This document shows positions 13,447-27,743 of a stretch of 64,000 nt of DNA, piece after piece. Numbering within the stretch: the stretch's first letter is position 1; every line of letters begins with the position of its first letter. This stretch comes from Taeniopygia guttata. Lineage: Eukaryota > Chordata > Aves > Passeriformes > Estrildidae. The position numbers and the translations under genes are program-made. The DNA lies in NCBI RefSeq assembly GCF_048771995.1, contig NC_133026.1, positions 62,497,001-62,561,000 of the forward strand, written 5' to 3'. Under the pieces are notes generated by a model. The model had not been told where the DNA came from. It saw only the letters and a program-made list of their open reading frames with translations, and ran no database searches.

Positions 13447-15040
13447 TTCAACTATTCTTAGAATGCTGATGACACTGTCAAGCACACAAATATTTTACCA
13501 TCTGCTCTGCCTGTATCTATTAAAGATACCCCAGAAATTTAAAGCATCTTTGTGTTTCATGCAGGAGCAAGACATTTCTAAGGCAGCACAACAAACTGAA
13601 AATATTTCAGAACTTACTAGTTCAGCCAAACCGATCCAGGTACTTAATAGTTCATTATATTATAGGGAGAGTCAGGAAGAGCCTTTGCTCAAATTGTAAA
13701 ACTGGACTCACTTATGTAATTTCCAGCTTACTGTAAGGCAATAGAGGTTTTTAAGAAGCAGATTATAGCTAGGCTCTACATGTAGACACATTTGTATAGA
13801 GGAAAAGTAATTTCAACCTTGGTAGCATGTGCAAGTATATGTGAGGATCACTACTGCAATGCTAACAATCTGCATAATGCATTCTTCAAAACCAGCAGTA
13901 GACTAGAATGCTTTCCTTTTGGAAACAGGATGTGTTTCTAAGATGTTCGCCTTAGCTGCTTTTCATCAACATTTTCCTCCTAAATGGAGAGATTCCTTTC
14001 AATTTGTTTGATTGAGGATGTGTTGACTATCATATGTCCAAACAGCACCTACATTAATTTCAGCCATATTTTATGGAAGATGACATTTTTTCTGAGACTT
14101 CTATAGGTCTGTGAGTATTTTGAACACACTGATTTAACAGAGGACTCTGGACTCAGTAATTTGCTGCACATCATATGAGAAAGGAAGAACTCTTAATCAA
14201 ATCCAATAAAAGTTTGCCTGCACATAAGTGGACCCTGGAGAGGGCACAACCTATGTCTGCCCAGCACCTACCTCAGCTTCTCTCCATCCATCAGGCTCTA
14301 GCACAGCAGGAAGGTCAGTCCAATGGTCAAGTCTAAAGTCTCTCCAAACACGAAATCTAAGGGCAGGCACCACAAGCACAGCATCCACCAGTGTGAGATC
14401 CAGCAGCGAGGGCTTTTCTCCCCAGCTGAGGGATCTGCCTGATCATGAACAACCACAATCAGCTGCCCAGCAAAGATTTAGCTGGTGAGGCATTACAAGG
14501 CATCAGATTTTCTCTCAGGATCCCTTCTAACCTGGTTTCACCTCACTGCTCCTTCAGCCTTCTCTTGATCTCTTGCACTCAGCACATTCACCTCCTCTTT
14601 AGAGCTCTTCCATGAGCAAATGGTTCTCTTTCATTCCTGCCTTACATATTCTTTCAGGAGAAAAGCCCCACGCTTGAGTGTCCTGTCTCTTCTCTCAACA
14701 GCTTCCTTCCTGAGCTGTGAATTCATAGACCCCTGCCAAGGCTTCAAATAATCTTTCTCTTTCCTACCCTATAGATTTTTCTTCAGCCCATTCACAGACA
14801 GCATAATCTGATCTGAGCCTGCTGCACACACAAAGGAGTATCAGCCTGGCATTTGCTCTTCTCCTTGGAAGTTTTGGGTTCAAGTCACTGGCAAAAGACA
14901 AAATGGTCTTGACATAGATGGTTGCTTATAAATATAGATATATAGAGATACATAGCACCACAAAAATAGTCCATTCCAGTTGCCAGTTTTCACTGTGCTT
15001 TTGTGTTTTTCCACACCCTGCAGAAAATGGAAGAAGTCTT

Positions 15041-15084
15041 GGGTGATCAGAAATTCTGCCCTGGGAGATCAGAAATTCTGGGAG
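15041..15084. repeat. 22-bp tandem duplication
   Basis: Two adjacent copies of a 22-bp unit share the core GATCAGAAATTCTG, with a few differences at the ends. Confidence 0.85.
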
Positions 15085-15217
15085 AGCTCCAGAAAAGCCA
15101 GTAGGACCATATCAGAATTAAGTCATTGCAGAATTTAAAACAACGAACATTTCCATGTGCCTTTCTGCTTTCCATAACCTGGTGTTTCTAGAGCTAGATG
15201 TCGCTGCTTGGATTGTA

Positions 15218-15310
15218 CAAAAAAAAAAAAAACAAAAAAACCCAAAAACAACAACAAAAAAACCCAACAACCCAAGAAACAACCAAAACTCAGCAAGCCT
15301 AACCCCAAAA
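15218..15310. repeat. A/C-rich low-complexity tract
   Basis: A runs interspersed with AAC and AACCC units. The lysine-rich or asparagine-rich open frames across it are translation artefacts. Confidence 0.85.
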
Positions 15311-16827
15311 AACTCCATCAACAAAAATATCCAGACCAACTCTCTGCAATTTCTGCTATGGAAACCCTTTATATTATAAAGTTGAAGTGTTTAATCTCCT
15401 TTATGTTAATTAAGAAATAAATAAATCAAAATTAAAGTGATACATACTCCCCAGAAGAAAGGGCAAGACTTGTCAGGGTAAGCAAAGTCATCTCAGCTGG
15501 CAAGGATCAGTGTCTCAGAAATGCCTACTCCCCAGTGAAATACAACAATTCACTGCACAGGCAGATGCATGTCAAAGTCTGCTAAGAGATTATAAAACCA
15601 GGCTGGAAATTAATTAATCCTAAACATCTGTGTATACACAGAGCTCTCATTCATCCTGGGGGAAAATCTGTATGCCTGTTTCTCATTCCAAGAGAGTTAG
15701 CCATCCTGCCCTTGCAATCAGTCACTTCACTTTGCCAGGCCACAACCTGGGTAGGAAATGGCATCAATCTGCTCTGGCCACTCAAACTCCTCTGAAGCAG
15801 CTCCTGTGCAGTTTGACAGGCTCATTTCCCAGGAATATCCACTAGGTATCTGCTTACCCTGGCACAGGGACACAGAAACAGCAATATAGAGTGTCAGATA
15901 GAGCTTGTCAGGGCTTGTCAGCTTGGGAAGGGTTTCACTATTTCTCTTGGGCACAAAAGCTCTGCACCTCCAAGAGGCTAATTTTCATGGTGTGACCACT
16001 CGGGGAAGGGGAGACAAGACATTTGCCATTGCTGTTGTCTTAAGAAAACTTTTCAAACAGTTGATGCTTTTACAACTTGGCTGTGGGGAAAATGCCAGTT
16101 TTTAAAATTGGAAGTCAAAAAGAAAAGCTGGGTTAAAAATGCATGCCTGGTTAACATCACTTTTCCAGGAGTTGCTTGGTTCACCAAAGCAATCAGTGTC
16201 ACCTCATGGCAGTCTTATCTGCATTTGGTTCTGGTTGGGTAAATTTCCATAGCATCAAGTGGCAGCTGGCACTAACTGTATGGTCAGAAAAGTGAGTAAA
16301 GTCATGAAAAGAGAAACATCACTGATATATCCAGAAGGGATATACTCCTTTTGCAGAGTGTAAGGAAGGTAGTTAATTAGAAAATCAAGAAACTAGATCT
16401 ACTATGAATTTATTTTTTGAGATTACCAAAACAACAGAAGCTACACAGTCAAAGAGCAATACTTGTTTTGAATATATCCTTGAGTTTCACTTTTCTAAGA
16501 TATTACTGTATGAAGACTAAAGAGATTTGAAAATCAGGATTTAAAGTAGAGTCTCCATTATGACCAGTCAAGACAAGGTACAGCTAGACTACAGAAAATC
16601 AGAAAGGAAGATATATTTAAGAAGAATTTATCCTGATGTTCAGGAATACCAAGTAGGAGCCAGGGTTCCATCAAACACTGGCCTCCAGTCTCAAACATGG
16701 TCTCTGCATATTGTCAATATAGATCTCTTTTCCAGCTTTCAGACCACATCCTGTATCACTTATTGCTAATTAATCCCTGAGGGTTTTAGATATTTAATAT
16801 TGCAATATGAAAAGATGTCTTAGGAGC

Positions 16828-16874
16828 AAAAAAAACCCCAAAAAAACCCAACCAAACAAAAAAAACCAACAACC
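16828..16874. repeat. A/C-rich low-complexity tract
   Basis: AAAACCCC- and AAACC-like units over about 47 bp, similar in composition to the tract at 15218. Confidence 0.8.
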
Positions 16875-19800
16875 TAAATCAAAGATACCTAGGCTTTAAT
16901 CAAAAAATTAATCACAAAGGGCCAGATTGCCTCTGGAAGCAGAGCTCTGCTCTATTCAGGAAAAAATGGGCATCACCTCCAGATACACTGCAAATGTCAA
17001 GTCCAAGCCTGGAAAGAGCAGAAGCAGCCCAGGAAGTGCTCTCATTTCTGACATTAGCCTGAACTCCTGCAAAGATACTGTGGGTGAAGGATCAACCAAA
17101 CCCACGGCATTCACTAACTCATGGCAAGAAAACCAGTGGGAAATGGGTCCGGGATTTTGCCAGAAGCAGTTTCCAGGTCAGAAGGAGATTTACAGCCAGT
17201 CACTTGTAACTGAAAACTAATCCATGGTCTCCATGGCCATTATGATTGATAGAGATATGTGTGGGAAAAATGCTTGTAGAAAAGATGCCGCAACAGAATG
17301 ATTTGACAGGTAGAACATCCCTTGGTTCTGCTGGCGAAATACGCCAAACTGACAGAGACAACTCCAAGGTCTTCTGCCCACTTTCAATAAAAAGGAAAAA
17401 CAATGAGTAATTTTGCCTCTCTGCAAGGTCTTATATCCCTGGCAACAACCCTCCATGTCTATGGAGCAGCTTTAAACGGCACCAGTGGGCAAGGCATTGG
17501 TGAGTAGTCCAAGTTTGCCTCTGTGGAGAGAGGCAGCACATTGCCTTTGTAACACCTGACCTGCCCCACCAGCTCTGCTTGGGCTTCTTGAGCAGGGCTT
17601 GAGAGGATGCAAAGATATGGTCCTCCTCCCGTGGAGGAGGCAGTTCTCCTGCCTGGAGCTCTGACATGACAAAAAGTAGCTCCCACATTCAGGGCAGCTA
17701 CAGCTTTTGCATTCATAGGCACAGATTCATAGTTAGGGTACAGATGGCATCATTATCTACTCCTCTTTGGTTTCCTACAGAAGTATGCATTTAAAGAGCA
17801 CGAGAATGAGGGCCTGTCATGCCATGGTTTGTTTGAAATTGTCATTATCTCTAAAGCACATGTCACAATGTCAAGATTGAAATAAAAGTATCAGCGCTTT
17901 ACCCAGCTGACAGAACATGACACCATCTAAGGAGGTTGACAGAAACAGTAGGTAAGTCTGAAAAATATTCCAGGATGGAGTAGGAGAAACGTAATGGCAC
18001 ATAAAACCTTGGGAATACTAGGTTTCCCTGTGTTCCCATTCCCACAGGATGATGTGGAACAGCTTATATGCAAGGTAAAGAGCACCTGCATGTCTTGCCA
18101 TTACTACTTGGGGGTCCTTAACTCCACAAGGTGTGTCAGGCTCCCTTTGACTACACTCACAGATAATTATAGAGCATGAGCAGGTTGCTCTTAAGCCCTA
18201 CAGTGGGCTCTAAGATCGGTTTCCATCAGTCAAACCAGTGTCAGATGACATTCTAGATTCACAGCAGAGATCGCCATTTGCCTTGCCAGCTCTAAGAGCT
18301 TAATGACACTCTGAAGTTGGAAACTATTTTAATGGGAGCACACATGCACAGGAAGTAGTAAAAGTTTCTAAAATACCCAGTGAAGCAGAGCTCTCTCTCA
18401 TGCCTGTGGATGCTAGCAAATAACAATGACCACATTTTCGTTAATAATTACCAGGTACACCAGGCCACCAGATCATACTGCTCTGGACAAAGATACAGGC
18501 TATCTCCACAGTGTCAGGCAGCTGCTCCATCTGCTGGATTAAGCCTCTAGCTAAAGCAGCTTAGCTCTACCCATGTCTCATGAATGTGGTCCTCTGTGTC
18601 AGTCAGTCTGTGAATTGTAGCTATGAATAGTTTTAGCAGTCCTTGGGGAGGTCATGAGTACTATGGAGGTCCTAGGAGTGTGGGTGAATTGAATCAGTGG
18701 AGTAAGGAATAAAAATGGTAAGACCATGGGCATGTTGGCCAGTCTCCAGTTATTCTCTGATGAGACAGGCTCTTGAAAGATAATTTGTGAAATGATATGA
18801 CTGAAGTCAAACCATAAATGAAGTTTCTTAAAATATATAGACAAATAAGCATTGATGCTGCTGTTTCTGGGTTTCTAGGGTATGCAGAATGTCAAGTGAC
18901 TAATGATGCATACAGAAAGCGTTGCAACAAAGGAGATCAGTATTTGCTGAAACAGAGCACATTATGGAGTTTAGCTTTTGACAGAACTGAATGCCAGTGT
19001 GTTCAATCTTCCACACTGATAGATCCAGTCAGCTCAGAGAAAAAAATTCTTAATCACTCCATACTGTGTAAGGCCACTTTTGTCAGGGTGAAATAGGAAG
19101 ATTTAAAAAAAATACACTCACTTTGCACAGCTTTAAATGTCTACACAGAGAGGTAAAATAAAGAACGTTAGCTGCAATTGAAAACTAAAAAAAAAGTGGG
19201 TTGGGAAAAGATAGATACCTTTCTTTAAGGTGACCATCGTTCTTGGGTACTGAATAGGATATTTCAGATTATTTGCACAGTGAAGATTTGGTTTAATTTG
19301 TGTCTTTTCTTCCAAGGACAGATCACATTTATTCTTATAAAACGTAAAAAAAAAACCCTGAAAGTGTGATTAAAATGAAGGTTGGGACAAGGCAGTAGTA
19401 AAAAGAATGAAAACTACATTAGAGTACAGTGCACCTGATACAGAGTCTCAATTCTCCATCAATTGAGGCTACCTCATCTATAAAGAAAGACTGTGTAGAA
19501 GACACCTACTAATGCACAAAGGTGTACAAAGGTTGTTAGCCATGTAATGGGTCTGCAAATATTTATTTTTGGGGAGGACCTCATTTTGGGAACCACGGAC
19601 CAACAGATTACTATTTTTATCCTAGTTGTGATGGAGAGATTTTGTGCAATATGGGGTTAGATGTCATTTCTCCATCTGTGTGATGGTTATTGTAAGTAGA
19701 ATCTCTGCAAAGCCACTTTCATCCTGGAAGTTTCAACATAAATATACCATTATTCTTAAACAAAATTGTTTACAACACCTGCAAATTAAACTATTGTCTG

Positions 19801-20345
19801 TAACCACCAGAATTAATTTCACACTCTGAGAGATGTCACTGAAAGAAATCTCAAGATATGGAAGAAGAAAGTGGTCTTCATAAAAATTTCTGGATTAGGA
19901 ACTATCTTTTGGATCCTGGATATCTGTGTAGCTGTTTCATCTGCTGCTCTCCCAATTTGGTGGGATCTGCTGAGAACAATCATCTCCTGTCCTCATTTAT
20001 GTTCTTTGGGTTAGAAGCTGGAACAAAAGACTAATGGTAGGGCTAGGTCTTTCCTGTCTGTTTTGATGATTTGAAAATACAAATGCTCACTAGCCACAAG
20101 GGGCCTATACTTGCTGCCTGCATTTGCATCCTCATTCCTAAACCTTGAGTCATGGTGGGAACACTGAGTTTAGCCAAAGGACTGCATGAGATGACTCATG
20201 CAGCACATATCCCTGCAGGGGTTCACAGCTATGTACCCATTTCCCTTATTGTTCTTACTTTTCTCCTTCTGCCCCAGTTGTCCCTCATATTTTTAGTATT
20301 TCTTTGCCATGTCTGGTGCAAGCAGACCACAAATCTGGTATTCTG

Positions 20346-20369
20346 TGTGGGTGGTGGTGGTGGGGGGGT
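20346..20369. repeat. (GGT)n short repeat with G run
   Basis: GTGGGTGGTGGTGGTGGGGG-type sequence: about four GGT units followed by seven G. Confidence 0.8.
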
Positions 20370-23300
20370 GTCTCTGGGCTGTAGCACATCATGTGATTAC
20401 AGACAACTATAAGAATCTCACAGTAGCACAGCCCTTTCTTGGCAAGGAAAAACCCTTCCAAACCCGACTAGTGAAGTGAAGTTTAGAGTACTACACAGCC
20501 AGGAACACAAGTCAAATAAAAATACTCAGTATTGTGTTAAATGTCCTAGCATATTTTACTCCTACTGCCTCACAATGACTGGCAGAGATGTCTATCAGAA
20601 GATATTTGAGAGACAGCTAAATCAAAACACAACGGTGACACATGCACAGAGCCTTTTATGATATAAATAGGATGCCATTAAAATTCTTTTTTGCATGCAA
20701 TGGTGAACACACTACTTCAGATTATCAGCAATTATTTCAGATTCAGATTATTTGCAATGCCATCAGTGTACAGGAAAAAAACCCAGGGCATTTCCCCTAA
20801 AAACACCGGATGCTGACAGTGTTCTGTAGCCAGGGATGGTTTTGTATTTTGTGTTTGATAGTTAAAGTAAGAAGAAGATAAAGGACTATCTTTTAAGGCT
20901 TGCAAGCTCCTAATGAGCTTGGTTCTGTGGTGAGAGTTAGTGGAGCCTGATGCCTTCCTTGAGCAAACAGTCTCTGTCTGTGCAATGTGTACAGAGCTCA
21001 GTGAATTTGCTCAGTGTGGACTAGGAGTACATCACACTGCTTTACACCCTCTATCACTGACTCCTCAGAAACTGACACCCATCCTGTCATGCATTAATTT
21101 AGGGAGAAGGTCCAGGCTGACAGATTGTTAATAAGGGCATGGTGTCTTTTGCTTGCTGTAGTGAAGTTAATCTTGCTCATTGAAATTGTTTAACTGCAAA
21201 AAAACCCCAACCAATCACCAAAACAATGAAACCAGAGAAGGTCAGAAGCCCCTAAATTCTTGCACCATAGACAGAATGAGTGTGAGCTGTCCAGATTCTC
21301 CCTTACTCCCTCCCTGACTCAACAGAAATTAATCTTTATGTCAAATCCATCACAAAGCTCTCTGCCAAGAGGACTGTCAAAGGTGACAGATAGCAGTGAT
21401 CAGTGTATGATCTGTGTTTCATGATCTATAAGAGATTATGGCATTTTGTGCTGAGGTGGTGGCAAACTCAGCTTCAAGGTGCACAGGCAGTGCTGTAGAG
21501 CCCTAGCCTGAGGTGTGGAATCAGGCCCACAGAGCCAATTTTTGGGTCCTCCCAAGCACAAGGCTGGATGCAGGGTCAGAGCGAGTCTGGGTCTGGTACA
21601 CAGCCAGGCTCAGCTGGAGCCTGCCCTAGGTGCTTACATCTGGTGGGGAAGGTTGGGTTTCTCTTTGCAAACAGATGATTTTGTGCCTATTAAACCACAC
21701 CTTGTTTATACCTGAACATGGTAGTGAACAGCTGTTCTCATTACTATCAATATTCAAGAGGAAGTTTTGAACCCTATCCATCTGGTTGCCTAAGGGAATG
21801 CTATCTGACCAATAGTCTCCAAAAATGCTACAAATTATGTGATCTGTGCTCTCACTGCCACTGCCTTAAAATATTTGCTGACTTTTTCTGCCCATACACA
21901 GCAGGAGCACTGAGGACATTTTTCTTTTCCACATCACTGACTCAAAGCTTTCTTTGAAATCCTGTTATCTTTCCAAGGAAACTATACCACAACACAGTAT
22001 GTGTGTGGCACAACCTACCAACCTTAGTCAAGGGACAGTGGAGTAGCATAATGCATACCCTGGCTGCTATTTCTTAAGCTAGGATTTAAAAATCATTAAT
22101 ACTGATCCACGCCCAGAGCAAGTCCAATAGAGATTAGACAGGCTCACAGAAAAACATTTCTGTCAGAAGATACAGTTCACATGATAACTAGATCCAGAAG
22201 CATCTTTCCAGATGGCAAAGATAAGCAATAATTGCTCTACCAGAGCCTGCTGAAAATTAGATGCTACATTGATATATTTTTAGGAAACTGGAAGCAACAT
22301 AATTTAACCACACTGTACTAGCAGTTTGTGGCACTTGGTTGTAAGCATTCTTGACTTGGTTTATGGAAGATCTTGGTGTCTTTCCAACAACTGCAAAAGA
22401 AATGGTGGTCTGCTGACACACATGAACCTCCTTGCAGAGCAGATCTGTGTGTGAAGCTCCAAACAGTCGATGATGTTTTTCTTCAGGTGCTGCTGTGTAA
22501 CTCTTCACCTGATTCACAGTGAAACCTCCCAGACCCAAGGACTGGTTTACACAAAATTGTTCCTGCCAGTTTAACTGCAATCAATTATTAAACTGATTCA
22601 GTTAATCCCTCAGAAACTCCTTTGGGGACACAGCTGTAATAATTTATATCAGTTATGACTTAGAGCAATTTACCTTTCAGTTGGTAAGATGTCGTATTCA
22701 TTTAAAACTTTGTTTCAGGTTCATAAACTACCAAGTTAAGATATAATTGCTATCAGTCAAAATACTGTGTTTCCAAGTGATGTTTTCCATAACTGATTAC
22801 ATTTAAGTCAGTTCAACTATTTGTACAGATCAGCCCAAAATCCTCAGCTCCGATTACATGGGTTTTGGTTTCAAATGTTGAGCAATGCACAAATGAATGA
22901 TCCATCTGTTCCTGTGGTAAACAAAAGGGTAAGGCAGGCAGTACTTGACCCTGTTCTTAAAACAGCTCAACATGCAGAAAATGTGTTGTGGAATCAGAGT
23001 GAAATGACAGCAGTGAAGACTTTGACACACAGATATGCCTTGCAGTCCATCATCCCACAGTTCCTCAAAGACCCCCAGCTTTAAGTCCAGATTTATTTAC
23101 CAAGTGTTGGGTTTCATGTACATATGTCTCTCCTATGGTTGTCCCAGACAGGAGTTATGGCCTTGTCTGTGTGGTGTGGCTACTCTTATGATACAGAAGG
23201 AAATAGGTTCATCTTTCCAGGAGCTTGGAGCTGGCATTGCTGAAAACAAGTTGAAACAAAAGAAGCAGTACAGCTAAATGCTAGTTCTACTGGTAGGGTG

Positions 23301-26300
23301 ATCATACCACTAGTAAAACTAGTTTTACTTCAAACCACCACCTTCAGATTAATTAGCTATAAAACCTAGTTAAATAAGTCAATATAATTAATTTTAATAA
23401 AATTAAATAACATTAAAGAAAAAATATTTCCTCTAGGACTTCTAGGATGGGAGAGGACCACCAGGGAAGACAGTCCCTATGCTCTTACCTGATGATTCTG
23501 CCAGTGCAATAACAAGTAGTATCAAGCCCTTTTGCTTATCTATGGCTCAATCAGATCATCACTGCTGCAGACTCAGCAGAAAGCAGCCTGGAGCTCACTG
23601 GCAAACCAGTTTGGGGAGGAGGGTGCCCTCAGGATGGGCTGGGGTGCATGGGACAGGCAAGCATGCACTGCCAGGGTGGCAGAGCAGAGCTTGCTGCTGG
23701 CACACCTCAGGCTCCTGACACTGCACAGCTGCCTGCCGAGGTCAGGGCAGGGAGCCAAAGAGCTTTTGGAGCTGCTTTCCTTTACTGCTCTGTTCTTAGC
23801 TAGCAGAGGGAGAAAGCGAGGAGCAGGGAGTTGAAGCAGGCTGAGTTGACAGCAAGGTGCTGCACCAAGCAGGGTGGGTGAAGTTCAGGAGGGGCTGATG
23901 TTCACAATAAACAGAATAGCTTCTCCAGAGGTGACTAGCTCTACTCACAGTTGTTCTATCACATTTAAATTGCACCTGCCCCGGGCCAGCACCGCTGTGC
24001 AGGGTGACATCTCCACCTGCTGCCCACTGCAACCTGCTCTGCTTCTCCCTATTAAGGTTTTTTGGCTTTTTTTGTACCTCATGGGGCACTGGGCTGGGTT
24101 TGACAGCTTCCTGGTGTGAGTTTGTATATTTCACTTCTATTGTATTTCAGCTCAGTGAACACATGGTAGGTTTTTTCTCAATTTCATCCCCAGTGGAGGA
24201 CTTTTTCTATTTGAAGGACAAAAGTTTTTAGAGTCCTCTGCTATTTTGGGAGGGCATCAGGTGTCACAGCTGTATGCTTAGCTATGTCAAATTATTTTGT
24301 TTCAGCTAGGTTTCCTTACAGAGTTGAAGTTAGCCTCAGTTTTTCCTGGATTAATTTCTTTCTCTGGGTTCCCTTTGGACAGTCTATGCTGTCCAGGCAG
24401 AGAATTCAGTTTTATTGCTATTGTTTGCTTTCCTGTGTATTATTACTGCTTGACACGACAATTTCATGAGTGCAACAGATGCAAACCCAACAACCTTGTT
24501 TTTGTTATTATTTAGCTTTTAGTGTACCACTTAGTGGGAATAAGTGGTCTATAAAGTTTAAACCATCCTCATTGTCTCCTACACAATGTCAGCCTGCACT
24601 GCTGGAGCCTGCGTTGCTTCTTACTCACCTGATGTAAGGTGGTATCACAGAGCAGTAAAGAAAGAGATGCTCAAGCTAAACCCACACCTTTCTCAGGGTA
24701 CCTGCTCCTGCACTGCTTTCCACATCTCCACACTCTCGGAGCTGTACTGCTGAAGGCCTGATGGATGGTCCCATGCTCATCCATACCGACTTTCAAATGC
24801 CTTTCAAAAATCAAATTCAGATGCAAACAAGGGGGCCCCTCATTTTGCACACTCAGTGGCATGTCTTCAGCAAGAACATGCAAGATGACTCAGGGTTGAA
24901 GCCAGCCTTGTTTTAGCTTTGCAACCATTTCTTCTTTCATCTGTGACTCTTGTCAAACCTCATAAATACTGAATCCCCAAGAACGAGCCTCCGTGCTCTC
25001 TCACTCTAATTATACATGGCAGTCCCTCTCACACCCAACCCCTCCCATGTTGGTAAGCAAATGCACTGACACCCAGGCCAGCCTTATACAGCTTTGCAGA
25101 GACTTCCTGCACCCATGCCAAGAGCAGCCTGCTTCTCCTCTGCAGCCCAAATCTGCCAGGCAAAGAAGAACCCAGGGGTCAGATCTCTCTGATGTTAAGA
25201 CTAGGCTGAGAATGGCTCTTTGATGGCAGGAGAATAAATAAGTAATACTCTAGGGGCAGGTGAACCATAGCCTTGCTGTTCCTGTCATGCCCTCTGCTCA
25301 CCCTGAAGGCAATTTTTATGAAAGCTGCCTTTGCCAGCCTTGCACAGCCCTCTTCTGAAACAGGGATTCTTCCTTGAGCACTTCTGCAGCCTCTTTCTAC
25401 CCACTGCACTCACATGAACAGCATTGCCTGAACGAACTGGAGAAGTAAGAACAGAAGAGAGAATAAAAAAAAAAGAAAACCAAAACTTTAAGTGAGGCAC
25501 TTACAGGTAAGTGTGCAATAAAAATGAGAAGCTCTGTGTCAAAGTCCATGGTAGTAATTCACTCTGAGGCAGCACAAAGGGAGAAAGAAAGAAAGGGTTA
25601 TTTTTCCTCCAAAAGCCGAAATGCAAAGAAATCTTGGGCTTGTGGAAGACTTCCTTGAAAGAACAAGGTGCTCAAGAAACAAGAGGAAAGCCACAAAGCA
25701 AGGATAATAAGACTTATTTTCCTTTGGAGACATAGACAGAAATTCTTCCTGAAGCACCAACCAGCTCCTAGCAGTTCTTGCCACAGCTTTGCAGCCTAAT
25801 TCATAAGACTGCCATCATTCACAGGACATTTTTCTTTACCTCCTGAACAGAAAAGCAAGACCCATCTACTAAATGGTTCAGTATCCTGCATTGCTTGGTA
25901 TCCATTTGTTAGGTAAAAAGCACCAAGAAAGAAACAGACACCAGAGAGATACTTCCTAGGGGACCAGCACTGAGATGGACAGAGGGAGATACCACTGAAA
26001 GATTGGCTCATGCTGGGGGCAGCAGTGGTGGAGGATGTAGATAATGCCAGATGGCACAGGATAAAGTGTAGCGCTTACCCTTACAGCACAGGGCATTGAA
26101 CTGTGCCTTCAACCAGTGCCCACCACAACACTTTGATAGCAGCACTACAGGATTGCCAGAATGCCATTTCAGGCCCAGTGGCTCTTTATACAATGGCTGG
26201 ATTCTGCCAGGGCCTGACACAGCTGGGGGAAGGTGGCTGTAGGCAATATGATCTGTTCTGCACAACAGAAGGTGTTTGTTTGCTTATCTGCCTCCTCGAC

Positions 26301-26810
26301 AAACACATGATTTCTCATGGCCTGGTTTTCAAACAGATTGCAGCAGAAAATGCATCAAATGAAAAATGAGTGGGCTTCTGCTGATATGACTTTTGCTTAA
26401 AAGCCTTTAAAAGTATTGTAAATGACTGGCAATCCAAACCCAGCAGGTTTGACGGTGTTTTTGATTCAAAAGGTCTTTTTTATTTTCTGTATTAAATAGG
26501 GGATTCAAATAACGGTAACAGAAAACTGCCATCTTAGATGGTTGCGGCATTGGGACCTTGCAGTAGGCTTGGTTCAGGATTTGCTTTCTTCTAGCAAAAA
26601 GTCACTGCATTCAACCCAAAGGAGAAAGCATTATTTCTCACCTAAACTCAGTCTCAGCTGCCACCCAGTGGAATTAGAAATCTCTGCATTATACCAGTGG
26701 CTCCTACTGCTGCCTCATCACACTTGTCCACAAGATTTTAGTGATTAACAATAAGATTTGATTTGTCTGCTACATGCCCATAGATGCATGTAGCACTTCA
26801 GAGAAACATC

Positions 26811-26895
26811 ACCATTTCTATTTCTCACAAGAGAAACTGAGGCACAAGAGCCAAGTGGTCTTCCTGGTCACACTACAGGCCAGAAACAAAGTTTG
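26811..26895 (-). mobile_element. MIR-like ancient SINE fragment, minus orientation
   Basis: The plus strand reads CCATTTCTATTTCTCACAAG, then AGAAACTGAGGCACAAGAG, then GTGGTCTTCCTGGTCACAC. This aligns by eye with the complement of the MIR core (ATTTTACAGATGAGGAAACT, GAGGCACAGAG, AAGTGACTTGCCCAAGGTCA, CAC). About 85 bp survive. MIR and related CORE-SINEs were active before the bird-mammal split, so a copy here is expected to be old and possibly retained by function. By-eye similarity only. Confidence 0.55.
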
Positions 26896-27720
26896 GGATA
26901 GACCATGCCTTTCATGATGATGCCCTAAGCACGGATGGCTGCTGAGCCAAAGAAGATCCAATGGGTTCACAATTTGAAGCAGAGGCAACAGTGCCAAGCA
27001 GGGGGAACAGATGAAAACACAGTGGAGGCTGGAGGTGGGATTAAACCTGTCACTTACAACCTGGACAGCCAATTCACTTCTCTTTGTGTTCTACTGTGTT
27101 TGCTTAAGCTGAAATGAGCAAGCAGTGTGGTTTAAGAGATGTCTGCAGGGATTTTGCAAGCTGTCATGAGTTATCTTTCACTCTAGGAGAGCACGCTCCT
27201 GTTACTGCAACACAAACCTCGCATATGGTAGGATGTAGAGGTGAAAGACAGAGCTGTCTGTACAGCTGGAGGTGCAGCTCCTGGAAATAAATGGTCAGCC
27301 AGAAAGCCAGAGGTACTACGAATGAAGAGAAAGTGCTACACAGAGGCAGGCACAGCCCTAACAAAAACACAAACAGAAAGTGTCCTTGCCTTAGGCTATG
27401 ATCACTTTATATGCAAAGGGAACACAACATACCTATCAGGTCTTATGGGAGCCCTGCTGTCCAACAGCCCCTCATCTGTCCATCCACAATTAACATCAGC
27501 TTTAAGCCACTATGAGTTATTTTAGTGAAAGAAAATTAGGAATAGCTGGAATGTTTCTTCTCCATCCTAGGCAGGCACAACTCTGAGCTGCAGCTCGATC
27601 ATCGCAGGGACAAGAGCTGGTAAATGACATACCCTGGGATGTATGGAAGGCCCCTAGAAATAGGTAGTGACAGAAAGAGGAGGTATTTATTTCTAAATGT
27701 ATGCATGTGTACACTTTAGC

Positions 27721-27743
27721 ATATATATATATATATGTGTATG
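27721..27743. repeat. (AT)n microsatellite
   Basis: Eight AT units followed by GTGTATG. Confidence 0.9.

Larger units (their letters stand above)
13447..26810. other. Intergenic DNA, no gene recognised
   Basis: Unique sequence with scattered simple repeats at 15041-15084, 15218-15310, 16828-16874 and 20346-20369. Open frames do not exceed 112 codons and none is recognised. The section around 23570-24060 is richer in G and C but CpG-poor, and does not look like a promoter island. Confidence 0.65.

Noticed and set aside
23570..24060. G/C-richer stretch considered as a promoter CpG island
   Set aside because: CpG dinucleotides are few and no first exon or transcript start is suggested nearby.
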